NCBI GenBank assembly: GCA_902728285.1
Contig: CACVBU010000158.1
Coordinates: 1,612,001 to 1,676,000 of the forward strand
Length of the DNA stretch: 64,000 nt
Origin: Clytia hemisphaerica
Lineage: Eukaryota; Cnidaria; Hydrozoa; Leptothecata; Clytiidae
Direction of reading: 5' to 3'
Under the pieces are notes generated by a model. That model was given only the letters and a program-made list of their open reading frames with translations, searched no databases and was not told where the DNA came from. Position 1 is the stretch's first letter; every line of letters starts with the position of its first letter. A program made the translations under genes and the position numbers. Positions 52,435 through 62,800 of the stretch are shown here, one piece after another.

Positions 52435-52996
52435 TCGACGGCCGGGTAACTGTTCCGTCGGCCAGATGACTGTTCCGACGGCCTATTTTGCGCCGGCCGG
52501 ATAACATTTCCGCCAGCTGGACGGCTATTCCGCCGACCAATTAGGCTGCCCACATCCCCTCTGATAAGTTTTGATATAGGGGATGCGAATCAGGCTCATA
52601 AAACCGCTCCGAACTTAGCAAAAAATCTGCTAACCAAAAAAAGAGTTGAATGATAGAGAACTTTGATTGACAGTTTGTCGTCTTTTGTTATCTTGAGAGT
52701 TTTGTTTGCTAATTCAATTAATTTCGATAGACAAAAAGAAATAGAGGAGAAAGAGAGATTTCTAGCCATATGTTCTTTTTATTTGAATCCTTATTTGATT
52801 TCTATTTACGTCATCAAATAACTCAAACAATACACATCGAGTTTTTTGAAAAATACAAGTCCCCAAAATTCTGCAAAATACATAGCTATTCGGTAATTTT
52901 CTTGGAAGCGATATCAGAGCCTGATTCGCATCCCCTATATCAAAACTAATTTGGGGATGCATGCAGCCTACCGACCAATCAACTATTTCGACGGCA
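52435..52996. repeat. GC-rich 20-bp minisatellite interrupted by a MITE
   Basis: Units of the type CGACGGCCGGGTAACTGTTC run from about 52437 to 52541 (five to six degenerate copies) and resume after the MITE at 52971 (CCGACCAATCAACTATTTCGACGGC). It stands out as GC-rich against AT-rich surroundings. Confidence 0.75.
52542..52970. mobile_element. Mutator-like MITE, 429 bp, 9-bp target duplication
   Basis: Long terminal inverted repeats of about 55 bases: left 52542-52597 (TAGGCTGCC..GGGGATGCGAATCAGGCTC), right 52917-52970, identical over the inner 35 bases. Flanks are CCGACCAAT at 52533-52541 and 52971-52979. A 9-bp duplication with long inverted repeats fits Mutator-like elements. No transposase. 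Confidence 0.85.
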
Positions 52997-54290
52997 GAAT
53001 TTCTGGTGAATTCTGACTCTGAACCCCCCCCCTGATACTTATACCGACTAAGGAGGCACCAACCATTTTAGTCCTCTGGATGTGGGGAGTTGTAGGGGTT
53101 CGAAATACAGTTTTTACGTCAAAATCTTGGCTGAATCCAGGAATCCGGGACATTGAAAAATAATAACTTGCCTCGGTCATGTTTTTCATGGCTTCTTGAC
53201 ACAAAATATCTACGAGCAAAAGAAATCAGTGGTTTTACCAGGAAAGACAGTAAAAAGCAAGTACTATAAATATGTAACTTTCCATGGGAAAAGGATCACT
53301 TATATTTTCTCCTTCGATAGTAAAATTATATGATATAAATCAGAGGTAATATTCCTTAAAGATAATAGAACATTAACTTAGAGAGCCAGTGCATTTGTAC
53401 CATACCAGAGCACGAATGTAATGTCAATCGAATAGAATCGAACAGTAATGTAATGTAATCGAACAATAATTGAATACAGTCAAACTTAATCGAAGCAATT
53501 GAACGACAAACCCTTGGTAATATTCAATTACAATTTGATTGCATTTGACAATCGAATTACAATTGTTCGATTGTGTTCAATTGATATGGCGTTCGATTCG
53601 TTCGATTGACACCACATTTAAAAAATCATGTATAGATAATGTGTAAGATATGCCATTAATCACTAATATCTTGGAAATATTGTACTCAGAGCTAGACCCA
53701 ACTTCACTACTTAGACCCTTGGCGAGATACTTACACTTACGTTAGCCGTTATTCATGTTGCGCTAGTTAACGTACGTTTGTCATTCAACCCAAGAGTCAA
53801 CCTCCCGCCAAAAAGTCGTCTGTTAAGGTATATGGAGTTTTCCGTGCCAAAATAACACGTGCAGTTGGAATTCGGAAAACAACATTTTGGACGAAAAGGT
53901 ATCTAAAGACCCTCAGACTAACGTAACCCTGCCTGTGAGATCCATCTGTGGTGCAACCAAAAATGACGAAGGTAAATGTTCGATAGAGACTGTACCACCA
54001 CTCCACCCTGATGAATTGTCCTTCCCCTGCACCTTCGAGAACAATATTCGAATGCGTGATTAGGGAGTGGTCAGAAAGTATCTACTAGGGTGGGGTGGAG
54101 GATTTCAGGGGGGAGTTCGAAATTTTTTTTGAGGTTTTAAGGGGATAGTTTAGGTGTGAACTTATTTTTTTGGGCGAAAACGTTTAGAACATCCCAGACT
54201 TAGTCAAAAATTAGAAGAAAATGAATTTGCTAATCAGAAACGTCTCTATTGTTTATTAACCGTATTAATTATTCGTAAAACGTCCTTTTA
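52997..54290. other. Non-coding; AATCGAAC-type simple repeats
   Basis: About 53415-53605 is built of short variants of GTAATCGAACAATAATTGAA and complementary TTCGATTG segments, able to fold on itself. No coding region is supported elsewhere in the stretch. Confidence 0.45.
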
Positions 54291-54291
54291 G

Positions 54292-54352
54292 AAATGGCGT
54301 CTTTTGCATAAACAAAGACCGCCATCTTTGTTTATGCAAAAGGCGCCATTTT
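54292..54352. repeat. Short near-perfect inverted repeat (foldback)
   Basis: AAATGGCGTCTTTTGCATAAACAAAG pairs with CTTTGTTTATGCAAAAGGCGCCATTT across a very short loop (ACCGCCAT), giving a hairpin of about 60 nt. No target duplication was found. Confidence 0.7.
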
Positions 54353-55004
54353 TAACAAAATACTGCGATACAAAAAGCTCAATTTCAAGCAGTTTAGAGC
54401 TGTTTTCTTTCTAAAAAGAAAGCCCTATAGCAGTGTTTTTAATCCGAAACTTTATATCGCTGCTTTAGCCGCAATCTTTACTGTTATGTTTTATTTTTGC
54501 CGAAGAACGTTGAATCTCTTAAAATCCAGAGTAGAAGTTTCAGTGTCGATTTGTTAGGTTTTTTACATGTTTTTAAAGAGAAAGAGAACGCAAGAACGCG
54601 AAAGATATCAATTCCTCGCTATTGGATTTACATAAACCATTCGTAAGGTAATTGGCCAACAAAGGAAAGAGTAAACAAACCATTAGCTCAGCGAGAGGAG
54701 AATACACTCTCCGTTCTCTTTCTATTTCTATTTCGACTGGGGGGAGGGTGCGTTATTATTTTCACTTTTAAATTGCTCAGTAGTCCAAGCTGGAAACTTT
54801 TGATAGAACCAAATAGGTTTATGGAAATAAGATAATCAATGAACAGCACCTAGACATTGAACCAATTCTTTAAAAAAACACGGTTGAGTGGAATCAGGAC
54901 TTTGCTACTCACTATCAAACGGATAATATTGTTTTTGTTTTTCTAGACTTACGAGGAAATCAATAACACCAATTTAAACATCTAGCATACATAGAAGATC
55001 TAGT
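54353..55004. other. No gene visible
   Basis: AT-rich sequence without open frames of note. Confidence 0.4.
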
Positions 55005-55219
55005 TTAAAATTTACCATCAGGTGAGTATGAATCACCAAGACGACCCATTACAATATATTCCTTACTTGACTCACGAATTTGATGAATCCACAATTCGTT
55101 CTTTTTCTTATACAGTACCTTAGATTGACCCCATTGGGGACCTCTCGTATCATAAATCTTATAAGATACTCCATGAATACGGAAATAATCCCATTTACTG
55201 GATTCTGCTTTCAGAACTT
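55005..55219 (-). pseudogene. Unknown protein fragment, minus strand
   Basis: A frame of about 70 codons ends at a TAA at 55005-55007. It contains WDYFRIHGVSYKIYDTRGPQ, WGQSKVLYKKKNELWIHQIR and IVMGRLGDSYSPDGKF, with protein-like composition and aromatic clusters. Upstream in a second minus frame (about 55245-55365) PLCVSKPFSQLFGYARVEG may belong to the same gene, broken by a frameshift or an intron. I do not recognise the family. It could be a virus-like capsid or host gene remnant. Confidence 0.4.
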
Positions 55220-55399
55220 TTAATTAAAGTGTTCAAAGTTAAATATGGCTACGAAACCAAACCGTCATTAGGGTTTTTTGAACAAGAAGTTCCTTCGACA
55301 CGAGCATATCCAAACAATTGACTAAAAGGTTTAGACACACAAAGTGGAATTTTTAATAAATTTTCATTTCCATGTCCGTAAGAAGAACCACCCAGATCT

Positions 55400-56607
55400 C
55401 CATAATTGATAGTTCGGCGACGAGAATGATGATGCTACCGATAGAAACACATGTGTTGATAACAAAGAGACATCGCCAAGACATTATTGAAGCCGTCCAC
55501 CGACATCCAACAGGAGGACCTTTCGGCGTAGAAATGATATTAAAAAAACAGGGTAATCATACTTTTGGCCGGGATTGTACCAGGACGTGGTGAAATACAT
55601 CGATATGCCCCGGTTGCAGAGAAGAACACAAGAGAAAATCATTGAAGCTAGCTTGTAAACCATCCCTTGCACCCTGTCCTGGCAGGAACTCACAGTTGAC
55701 ATACTCGGTCCATTCAAGATGACCCTTACTGGTATTAAATACATCCTATTCTTTGTTGATAGATTCACTGCCTGGTCAGAAGCTTTTTGCATTCCAAGCT
55801 GTGAAACACCAGTTTTGGCCCAGATCATGGTGGATGAGATAATCACAAGACACGGCATGTCTAGAAGTATACTATGTGATAACGACCCAAATTTTGTATC
55901 CCTATTGATGAAGGAGGTATGCCGAATACTGGGAATGGAGAAGACAACCGCCACACCTTATCGCTGTCAAACAAATGGAATTTGCGAGTGTCTCCACCGC
56001 TCAACGTTGCCTAGCACAGTACATAGACAAGCATCAAGACGACTGGAACAAGTACCTGCTCGTGATACTTTTTGCATACCGCACCTCTCTGAATACCTCA
56101 CGCAGATTCACTCCATTCTTCCTTAATTATGGGTACGAGGCTAATTTACCCGTGAACGTTGAACTAAAAAATAACGACACTGATTTCATGGATCTCCCGA
56201 CGTACACTCAATGGCTTAAGAAGATATTTGCTGAATTTTGGGAGAAATCTAAAAGGAACCTAGAAAGCTCACAACTGGTAAACCCTGAGGTACCATACAA
56301 GGAATGAGACCTCGTGCTCATTAAGAACAAAAGAAGAGTCAAAGGAAAATCGTTCAAACTCATGCAGATCTGTTCAGGTACGTACACGATCACTAGATGT
56401 AAACACTCAATCTACTCAATAGTGATTAAAGGAAAAGAGCAGTGGGTTCACTATGATAGAATCAAGAGACACACAAGAACGCTGGAAGTTGAGCCTGATT
56501 CAGACAAAAAAATGACAAGAGTGATGCACCAACTTTCTTCGACACACCTGTATTACGTCCAGCCAACGATGAACCAACAGCACCTGAAAAGGTTCGCCAA
56601 CAACTAA
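55400..56607 (+). pseudogene. pol: Element F integrase
   Basis: Zinc domain: AVHRHPTGGPFG, then a CPGC (about 55490-55620). The core starts TVDILGPFKMTLTG (first Asp, about 55696), VDRFTAWSEAF, then ILCDNDPNFVS (second Asp, about 55870) and TNGICECLHRS (Glu, about 55970-56000). Frame shifts follow; 55975-56307 continues ILFAYRTSLNTSRRFTPFFLNYGYEA. After a stop, 56314-56607 holds the C-terminal domain (KRRVKGKSFKLMQICSGTYTI, HYDRIKRHTR). All three catalytic residues can be seen, but the frame is broken at least three times. Closest relative: family B integrase at 24258-25444. Confidence 0.85.
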
Positions 56608-57072
56608 AAACAGCGAGAACCACTCCTACTTATCAGGGTGAGCTACTTAATGGTCAGTATATTGTTGAAAAAATTGTAGCACACAAACAATGTGGGCGTG
56701 GCTATAAATATCAGTTACGATGGAAAGGCTTTCCTAGTGATGATGGCAGCTGGGACCCGAGTAAAAATATCAATCGGGACCTCATCAAGGAATACTGGGA
56801 GAGATCAGGCACTCGACCTAGAACAAGCTCAGTAAACTCATTATCTACAGTCGTCCTCTACATGCTATTCATCTTATTGAAGTGTGTTGGTGCCGCTCAA
56901 AACAACTCAAAGACGCTTGACTACTCTACGATTGTACTGTGGTAAAGCCAGTCGGTATCTTCGAATATCCATCCTTGAAAGATTGTGACCACAATATGGA
57001 GGGAGGCAAAGATGACATGTTCACTATCAATGCTTACATTTTGAAGTGTTGTGAGGTTGATGATGATAAATA
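56608..57072 (+). pseudogene. Element F chromodomain, env leader and env remnant
   Basis: In the frame from about 56637, YIVEKIVAHKQCGRGYKYQL, RWKGFPSDDGSWDP is a chromodomain with aromatic cage residues. It is followed by a linker and a hydrophobic leader STVVLYMLFILLKCVGAAQ (about 56845-56900), then NNSKT and a stop at 56942. One base later the sequence reads VKPVGIFEYPSLKDCDHN (56942-56995), matching VKPMGDVSMLREC / AKPLGDAMVLKEC of C and B env. An internal env deletion therefore joins leader to late ectodomain. It ends at a TAG near 57070. Confidence 0.7.
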
Positions 57073-58050
57073 GTAATCAATAATGAATAATGCAAAAAAG
57101 GTTGGGACTGAGCCAACACGGTGTTAATGAACTGAAAGATGAATAGACATCGATAAAGTGGGGCTCAGGCCCATGAGCTCAGACCTCTGAATAGAAGACG
57201 AAAGATTGAAGGAGGAGGCCTTGAAAGAAGACTATCGTTAATTACATGCCAGAGCTACTAATTTATTTGATATTATTTATGTTACGCTTATTTGAAATTT
57301 ATTGCTTAATTGGAGAAACAGAATTGATGTTGATTGAAATCTATTAGGGTACCTTTACTACGGTTCCATAGACTTAACCCAAAGAAGGGATACCCTGATC
57401 GGAGGAGCAGATAAGTGATCTGAGAGACCCCCTCAATAACTAAAGGCTCACCCCAATTGCCTAACTTCCCTTCGTCACACTGAAGGTGAACCAGAAGAAC
57501 TCGCTTTGCAAGAATCAAAGAGCCAAAAGGAGGGAGCTACATTACACCAAGGAATAAGAGCAGTAGAAGATTGTAGTAGAATACTACTTAATTACACCAC
57601 AGAAACTGTTGATTGGTAGTTTGGTTGATTTCAGATTAATAAGGATACGTTATTTTAAAAAGGACATAATCGATTTTACATCAGGGAATATCAAAAACTA
57701 TCAAAACCAAAGTTTTACACAAAATCAAATATTTAGAGTTAATCGAGGAGAATAATATAAACATTAAATCTTTGCTTTGCATCAATTATTCAAGGCCTGA
57801 AGGAACGTTGGAAAGAACTGTTATAAGCAAGCATCTTTGATTACATTTGATTCAAGTCGAACAAGATACGAACACTTGCATAATTAAAAGATTTACGGCG
57901 GTTGGAGGAGAAACAAACTTTTCATTGAAGTGACATCAAACAAAAGTTGAATGCGTAAATATAAATCAGGAAAGTGCAATAACTACTGGTAATACTTTTA
58001 TTACTTATGAATTATTTAACCGATAAATCTGAAGAACGAGATGAGGAGCT
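57073..58050. other. Probable LTR/leader region of family F
   Basis: No coding region. Position between an env end and a gag-like start suggests 3' LTR or leader sequence, but no repeat pair was found to prove LTR ends. Confidence 0.3.
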
Positions 58051-58127
58051 GTGAAAGAAAAACAAGATGGCAAACGTAAGGAAGACTCGATGACAGGCTG
58101 GTGCCAATCGACAGAACAACACCAAGA

Positions 58128-58350
58128 ATGCCAACTCCGCTGCGTCGAGGAGATAGAGACATCCTCGACACCTCGTCAAGTGACGAACACATTTACGAAG
58201 AGCCATACTCAACCAGTTCGAACGACAGCATTGCCTTAAGTGGAAACTGAAAAGCAGTAACCCACGTTTTCAAGATGAATTGACACCAAGTGACTTTAGA
58301 CAAAATACCTCAATTCAACGGGACGAGTAACGACGTCTATGTGTATATAA
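58128..58350 (+). pseudogene. gag: Gag N-terminus-like fragment
   Basis: MPTPLRRGDRDILDTSSSDE and IYEEPYSTSSNDS (58128-58240), then after two stops LDKIPQFNGTSNDVYVYIK (about 58295-58352). The order acidic, Ser-rich N-terminus and then FNG..DV is that of family B/E gag starts (VFDGSG; IFDGTD). It is cut off by low-complexity A-rich sequence. Confidence 0.4.
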
Positions 58351-59048
58351 AAATTAAAATAAACTATATAAAAAAGAAAGAAAATAAAATAAAAAAAGTA
58401 ATAAAAAAGAGATAAGACGTTGTCAAAAGAATTAAAGAAATCTGCTTGAAATGTCAAAGTTTATGATATATTGTTTGACGGATTTATTGAAGCATAATTC
58501 AGATTATTAAGTGCAGGTTTCTTTGAGTTCTTCGTTTAGCACATTATTCCACATAACAGGACCTCTGTATACACCTTCCCGAGTTTATTTCGACTTTTTG
58601 AAAAACACTATTCCAAAAACATGCTCTACTTCCTTTTAATTTAGAAAGATTCTATACGAAATACAAAATCAACAAAAAAATCAACAAAATTATGTTAAAA
58701 GCTCTTCCGGTTCTTAAGACATTTCAATTTTAAAGTTTTTTCTTAAACAAAAGTATCCCATGGAAACGGAATAGAAACGATGCCCGGTAGGATACAATAT
58801 CTTTTAAGAGAGGTTCGACCGTAAAAACAAAGGAATTAAGCCATAAAAAGGCCATAAAAAAGGAACGGAAAATGATTTAAATGTCAAATTTTGAAAATGA
58901 CTTTGTATCGCCAAAAGCCTCAAAAGTATCAAGTTCTCGTTTCAAACTGGAAAGGTAGAAAAAAATCGATAAACTTGGGAAAGGTGTATTTGATCGCAAA
59001 TCTTTTTACGGCTATTTCGCGCATTGTATCTTAAAAGCATTATTTGAT
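58351..59048. other. AT-rich, no gene visible
   Basis: Begins with an A-rich low-complexity run (58360-58420). Nothing further can be supported, although the LINE fragment to the right could extend into it. Confidence 0.35.
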
Positions 59049-59580
59049 TACCTTGTTTGGTATATGTGTGAAATTGTCGGAAATTGATCTGAAAACGCCT
59101 TTGGGCAAGTCTTTCTTATGACACTACACATGAAAGATATTGTTTGCAGGATATTTAATTGGTAAATATTAAGTGCGCCCAGTTCTTTAAAGCGATGACT
59201 AATCGGGGCAATATTTTTACACCAAACATAATTCGTAATGCATGTTTTTGTTTACTATAATTTTTTTTAAGATTAGATTCGAAGGTACTACCCCATATTA
59301 TGTTACAATAATTTAGATAGCTATGAATAAACGCAAAATAAAGTTTTTTTTGAGATTCTATTTTTAGAACCTGTTTAGCTTTGTATATGATACCAATGTT
59401 TTTAGAAATTTTATTCTCAATGCTTGATATATGTTTAATCAAGTTTAACGATTTGTCAATTACTACTCCAAGGAAAGTTGTATCATGCACAAGTTTTATG
59501 TGAGTATTATTTATGAAGAGGGATGGTAACCTTAGAGGTAGGTCATCAACATTGCCGATCAACTGACCAAAAAGTACCAA
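59049..59580 (-). pseudogene. LINE4: RT C-terminal (thumb) fragment
   Basis: The minus-strand frame 59580-59155 carries the post-catalytic part of a non-LTR RT: TTFLGVVIDKSLNLIKHISS, KISKNIGIIYKAKQVL, LYFAFIHSYLNYCNIIWGST and QKHALRIMFG. After a frameshift near 59170 the sequence continues LNIYQLNILQTISFM to about 59050. The catalytic palm is missing. It is a different LINE family from LINE1-3. Confidence 0.8.
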
Positions 59581-59805
59581 AAAAATTATTGCTCTGGTAG
59601 ATACCGGTTCTTGTCTTTACTTATTGCATAAAGGAATTTGGGATAAGGCTGAAATCGCTCCGTTCCTGACCAACAATAAAGGGACTATATTGACATCCGT
59701 TTCTTGAGGTATCCTTGAAATTATCCCGTAAAATACCGAGGGAGAAATACATAGCTGTACTATTTAAAATTCGATACCAACTATCATAAACGAGATACCG
59801 ATATG
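59581..59805 (+). pseudogene. Aspartic protease fragment (family C/D type)
   Basis: ALVDTGSCLYLLHKGIWDKA then EIAPFLTNNKGTILTSVS (59584-59703), a stop, and a weak remnant to about 59800. DTG is intact. It is most similar to the fragment at 17210 (NTGSAHSLLNKDIWDAAEIAPF) and to the post-env protease-like domains of C and D. It directly abuts LINE4 on the left and segment S on the right. Confidence 0.7.
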
Positions 59806-59814
59806 GCAAAACTA

Positions 59815-60117
59815 TACCACATTACTACTGGGTCACCAATATATACACACTCTAACTCACCAACTTAAAATAGAGAGTCATCAATCCAAAGAAAAAAGTG
59901 ATTTGGAGTGTTTAAAATGCTAAAAGTAGTATTTTGCCAACTTATGAATTCAAGCTACGGAGAAGAATTCGCAGAAAAAGTCTTCAACATCCTGATTAGA
60001 GATGAAACACCCCCGAAACAACCTTACTACATCGATAACCTTGAGCTACTAATTAATATTGGCCTGAAAGTGGGTAATATATTGAAATACTTATTCTATC
60101 TAATTTAACTTCAGCCA
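59815..60117 (+). repeat. Duplicated segment S, copy 2, with small ORF
   Basis: Second copy of 48358-48640. Here a 66-codon frame (59908-60108) is open: MLKVVFCQLMNSSYGEEF, KVFNILIRDETPP, YYIDNLELLINIGLKVG. The same reading in copy 1 is broken. No domain is recognised. Copy 2 is the uninterrupted reference for the site next to the D 3' LTR. Confidence 0.75.
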
Positions 60118-61030
60118 TTTAAGGTTATAGGCATGCACTAAATTTACTCCGGCCACACCTTTAAAGCGACCACTTAGTGCTCTCCTTACGCGCAATGGCG
60201 TCTTCCACCCTACATCGAACAGCAACTAAACAAGTGCTCTTCAGCCCTTCTGAACTTTAGTGTTATTTCGGTAGTGATTGGTGGCTGACCAGCTCAGTTG
60301 TAAGTATCCTTATATTTATAGTTAGTATTGTAGAGCATTGTTATTGTTAAATATTCTGAATGCATTGTAACTGCAAAGTCATACATCACTGTCTGTAGAT
60401 ATAGTTAGGTACCCCACCGAGATTATAAGCCCGTCCTTTTCATAGTCTGGTCGTACTCACCGACTGGGTCTCATTCGTTTGATAGGCCGTCACTCGAATA
60501 AGGCTCCAGCACAACTGTCAAGAATACGAAATGATGTTCATATACCAGACATTTATTTTAGTGTGTATTGACGAGATACTAAGGCCACATCTACTAGTGA
60601 CTTTTACACACATCTGGAAACGGATGTTGAAAAGAAATCCACATGGTATAACAATCATTTTTAGTTGAAATAAATACTTTAGTGACGAGGACGTCACTTA
60701 TGGCTTAGAAATGCATTGGGAAAACATCATTCTCATCCCAAAACAAAAATCTGCATTATCCACTCACGTTCAACGTGCTGACGCAGGAAAAGACCATGAA
60801 AAGACCTTCTATATATTGAATAGATTTACGCATGAAGATCATTGAAGAAAAAGGACTGTAACGCCGCTAGCCCAAGCGTGACCAACATGTTTACAAACCA
60901 CTGATGCACTGAGATAATCGAGAAAAAAACAAGAAACTGATTCAATTCACGCAAAACACTGAAAGATTTATGGGCTGGGATCGAAGAGGAAGCAACCCTG
61001 ACCACATAAATAGACACGGATAATTTAAAC
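60118..61030. other. LTR/leader-like sequence
   Basis: Contains GTGACGAGGACGTCAC at 60682-60697, the motif also seen before the C 3' LTR and at 585. GTACTCACCGACTGGGTCTCA near 60451 recalls the end of family B LTRs followed by a TGG-starting primer site. I could not define LTR ends. Confidence 0.35.
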
Positions 61031-61230
61031 CAACGTGACTATTGATCCCAGGCTCTAAATCCAGTTCTCTAAATACTCACAGAACTAAAAATTGTAAATA
61101 TCGGAATCAGAAAATCAATAGGGAGTCGGAAAAGGCTGGAGAGATGGAGACTTACGACCTGTTACTACTAAAAAATAGACTTGTTACTGATTTAGATCTA
61201 GAGCTAAACTTCCATAACATCAATCTCTGA
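61031..61230 (+). repeat. Segment shared with 850-1075
   Basis: GTGACTATTGATCCCAGGCTCTAAATCCAGTTCTC matches GTGACAATTAACTCCAGGCTCTAGATCTATTCTTC at 840-880, with weaker similarity after. Both copies lie upstream of family A env remnants, so this is probably family A LTR or leader. Confidence 0.5.
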
Positions 61231-61837
61231 AATAATATTGTGTTATCGACTTTTCAGACAATTATGTTAAGGATCAGTTAAATGGAATTGGAGATTGTTG
61301 AGAATTTAGTATAACTAGTATATGTTAGTGATCAATTTCATGTAAATATAAAATTCATTCGATAGAATTATTGAGAATTCGTATAGTCCCTATCTTTCTT
61401 AAATTGTACTCCTTCCGGCTAACTGTGCTTCGAGATTTAGTTAGACTGTCTGGTAGAGTTCCACAGCTAAATCTCCGTGTGCGACATTATGTGTTCTTTC
61501 TTTTGTTCTGTATAGTTTGTTTTCTAGTGAGAAAGGGGTTTATATCTCCTGCACACGATCTTTGGTGGTGTCTGCCGATGAAATACAGTAGAGCACACAT
61601 GCGTTCCAGGGTTTAAGTTTCCCTGTGAGATTTTTTTTAGCTGACGTCATTTCTTGTGATGCAAGAACTGGACGTCATCATGGAATCCGGGGATAGCCAC
61701 GCCACAAACATGATCAGTTCCCAGATCTGGTAGGTAAACCTCTTAGACTCAATGGTATTGTACTAAAGTTCCTGCGGCCACTCCTTTCCCCATCTACCAT
61801 TCCGAACAAGAACAGGTAACCTTGATTAGTAAGAAAT
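61231..61837 (+). other. Family A copy 3 leader and possible gag start
   Basis: The translated stretch at 61635-61700 (LTSFLVMQELDVIMES) resembles 3917-3970 of the A2 leader. No gag, protease, RT or integrase follows; the sequence passes to env at about 61838. Confidence 0.4.
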
Positions 61838-62800
61838 ATTTTTTGGGTCAGACGAGAAAAGAACATCGCAGACAGCCGTCAAGGTTACCCCCAAAACAGT
61901 GTCAAGAGGCCTATAGGAATAGGATAGCGTTGGGAAATCATCTGTATAATGTTAACCCCTCACTTTTTTACAAGTCACATGGACGACCATTTCGTATGTA
62001 AGTGGTTGGTTACGAAGCATCTATCTTTTAATCACTTCACTTTAAAAATTATCCAAGCGTATTTGGAGGGTAAGCAAGATAATATCCATCAGTCATTAAC
62101 GCACTCCCATTGTCCATACAAACAAATGTACTATCACTCAGAAGAAAGGCCTAAGTCTCTGGTCGTTTAGATCAAGTTCGAGTTTCATCGCCTAGGGAGA
62201 TATAAAGCATACAAAATAGGTGATTAAATGCTCAATCCGTCACTTAAGGTAGGGGGCGCTATACAGAGAGAAGAAGCAGATAAATCCTATCAGCTAGATA
62301 ATGGTCTGATACTGGAAATTACAGCTAGAAAAACAGAGAGTAAGTGGTGGAAAGGCCGAAGCATGGTTTATCGATACACTGACGTAGATATCGAGGACTT
62401 GGTTGAGGGGAAATTTAAATGTCGGTCCAGAAAAGAACACGGGCGTGTCATTCAGTGTCCAAAGACAGTAATTTTTGAAATGAGCGGTGAGTAACAGCAA
62501 CGGGAAGCCTTCAAAAAGATTGCGGAAGAATTTTCCTGAAAAAGTAAAAAGGACCAACAACTACTACTAGAAGGTCACCTCGCAGTGACTGTCGACACAA
62601 ATGTTTAGTCATTTTAGAGCGGTTTGGCATCAGGTTTGCTGAATAAATAAAAACATAAAAAGCTTTCAAAATTGGGCATTGAAAAACTTTCCATCAAAAT
62701 TCACAAAGCTTAATGTCGGACGAAAAGGGCGAGGTACCTAAAAGTATAGGCGACGCAGTGGTAAGTTACAAATGTAGCATCGTTACTGATTATAAATTTC
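61838..62800 (+). pseudogene. env: Env remnant, family A copy 3, cut by LINE3
   Basis: Begins FLGQTRKEHRRQP and continues through 61949-62170 (FVCKWLVTKHLSFNHFTLKI, HCPYKQMYYHSEERP), matching A2 6060-6300 (YCKWMVTKRLSFDHFSLQI). A frame at 62228-62494 carries YQLDNGLILEITARKTE, KWWKGRSMVYRYTD and FKCRSRKEH.RVIQCPK, matching A1 1990-2130. It is broken by several stops. At about 62800 it meets the (ATT)n tail of LINE3; the equivalent A1 sequence continues from 2430. Signal peptide, pre-membrane repeats and anchor are absent. Confidence 0.7.

Larger units (their letters stand above)
55372..57072 (+). mobile_element. Element F: integrase-chromodomain-env remnant of a gypsy element
   Basis: Contains the integrase (55400-56500), a chromodomain (about 56640-56800), the env leader (56820-56935) and a short piece of late env ending near 57070. 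Gag, protease, RT and RNase H are missing. The integrase is related to family B but clearly a different lineage. Confidence 0.8.

Noticed and set aside
52762..52962. Minus-strand ORF
   Set aside because: Falls inside the Mutator-like MITE and includes its terminal repeat; not a gene.
53415..53605. Functional hairpin or origin in AATCGAAC repeats
   Set aside because: Simple-sequence complementarity explains the folding potential; no further support.
61371..61616. Hydrophobic 81-codon ORF
   Set aside because: Lies in LTR/leader-like sequence; hydrophobic run is from T-rich composition and is not shared with other family A copies.
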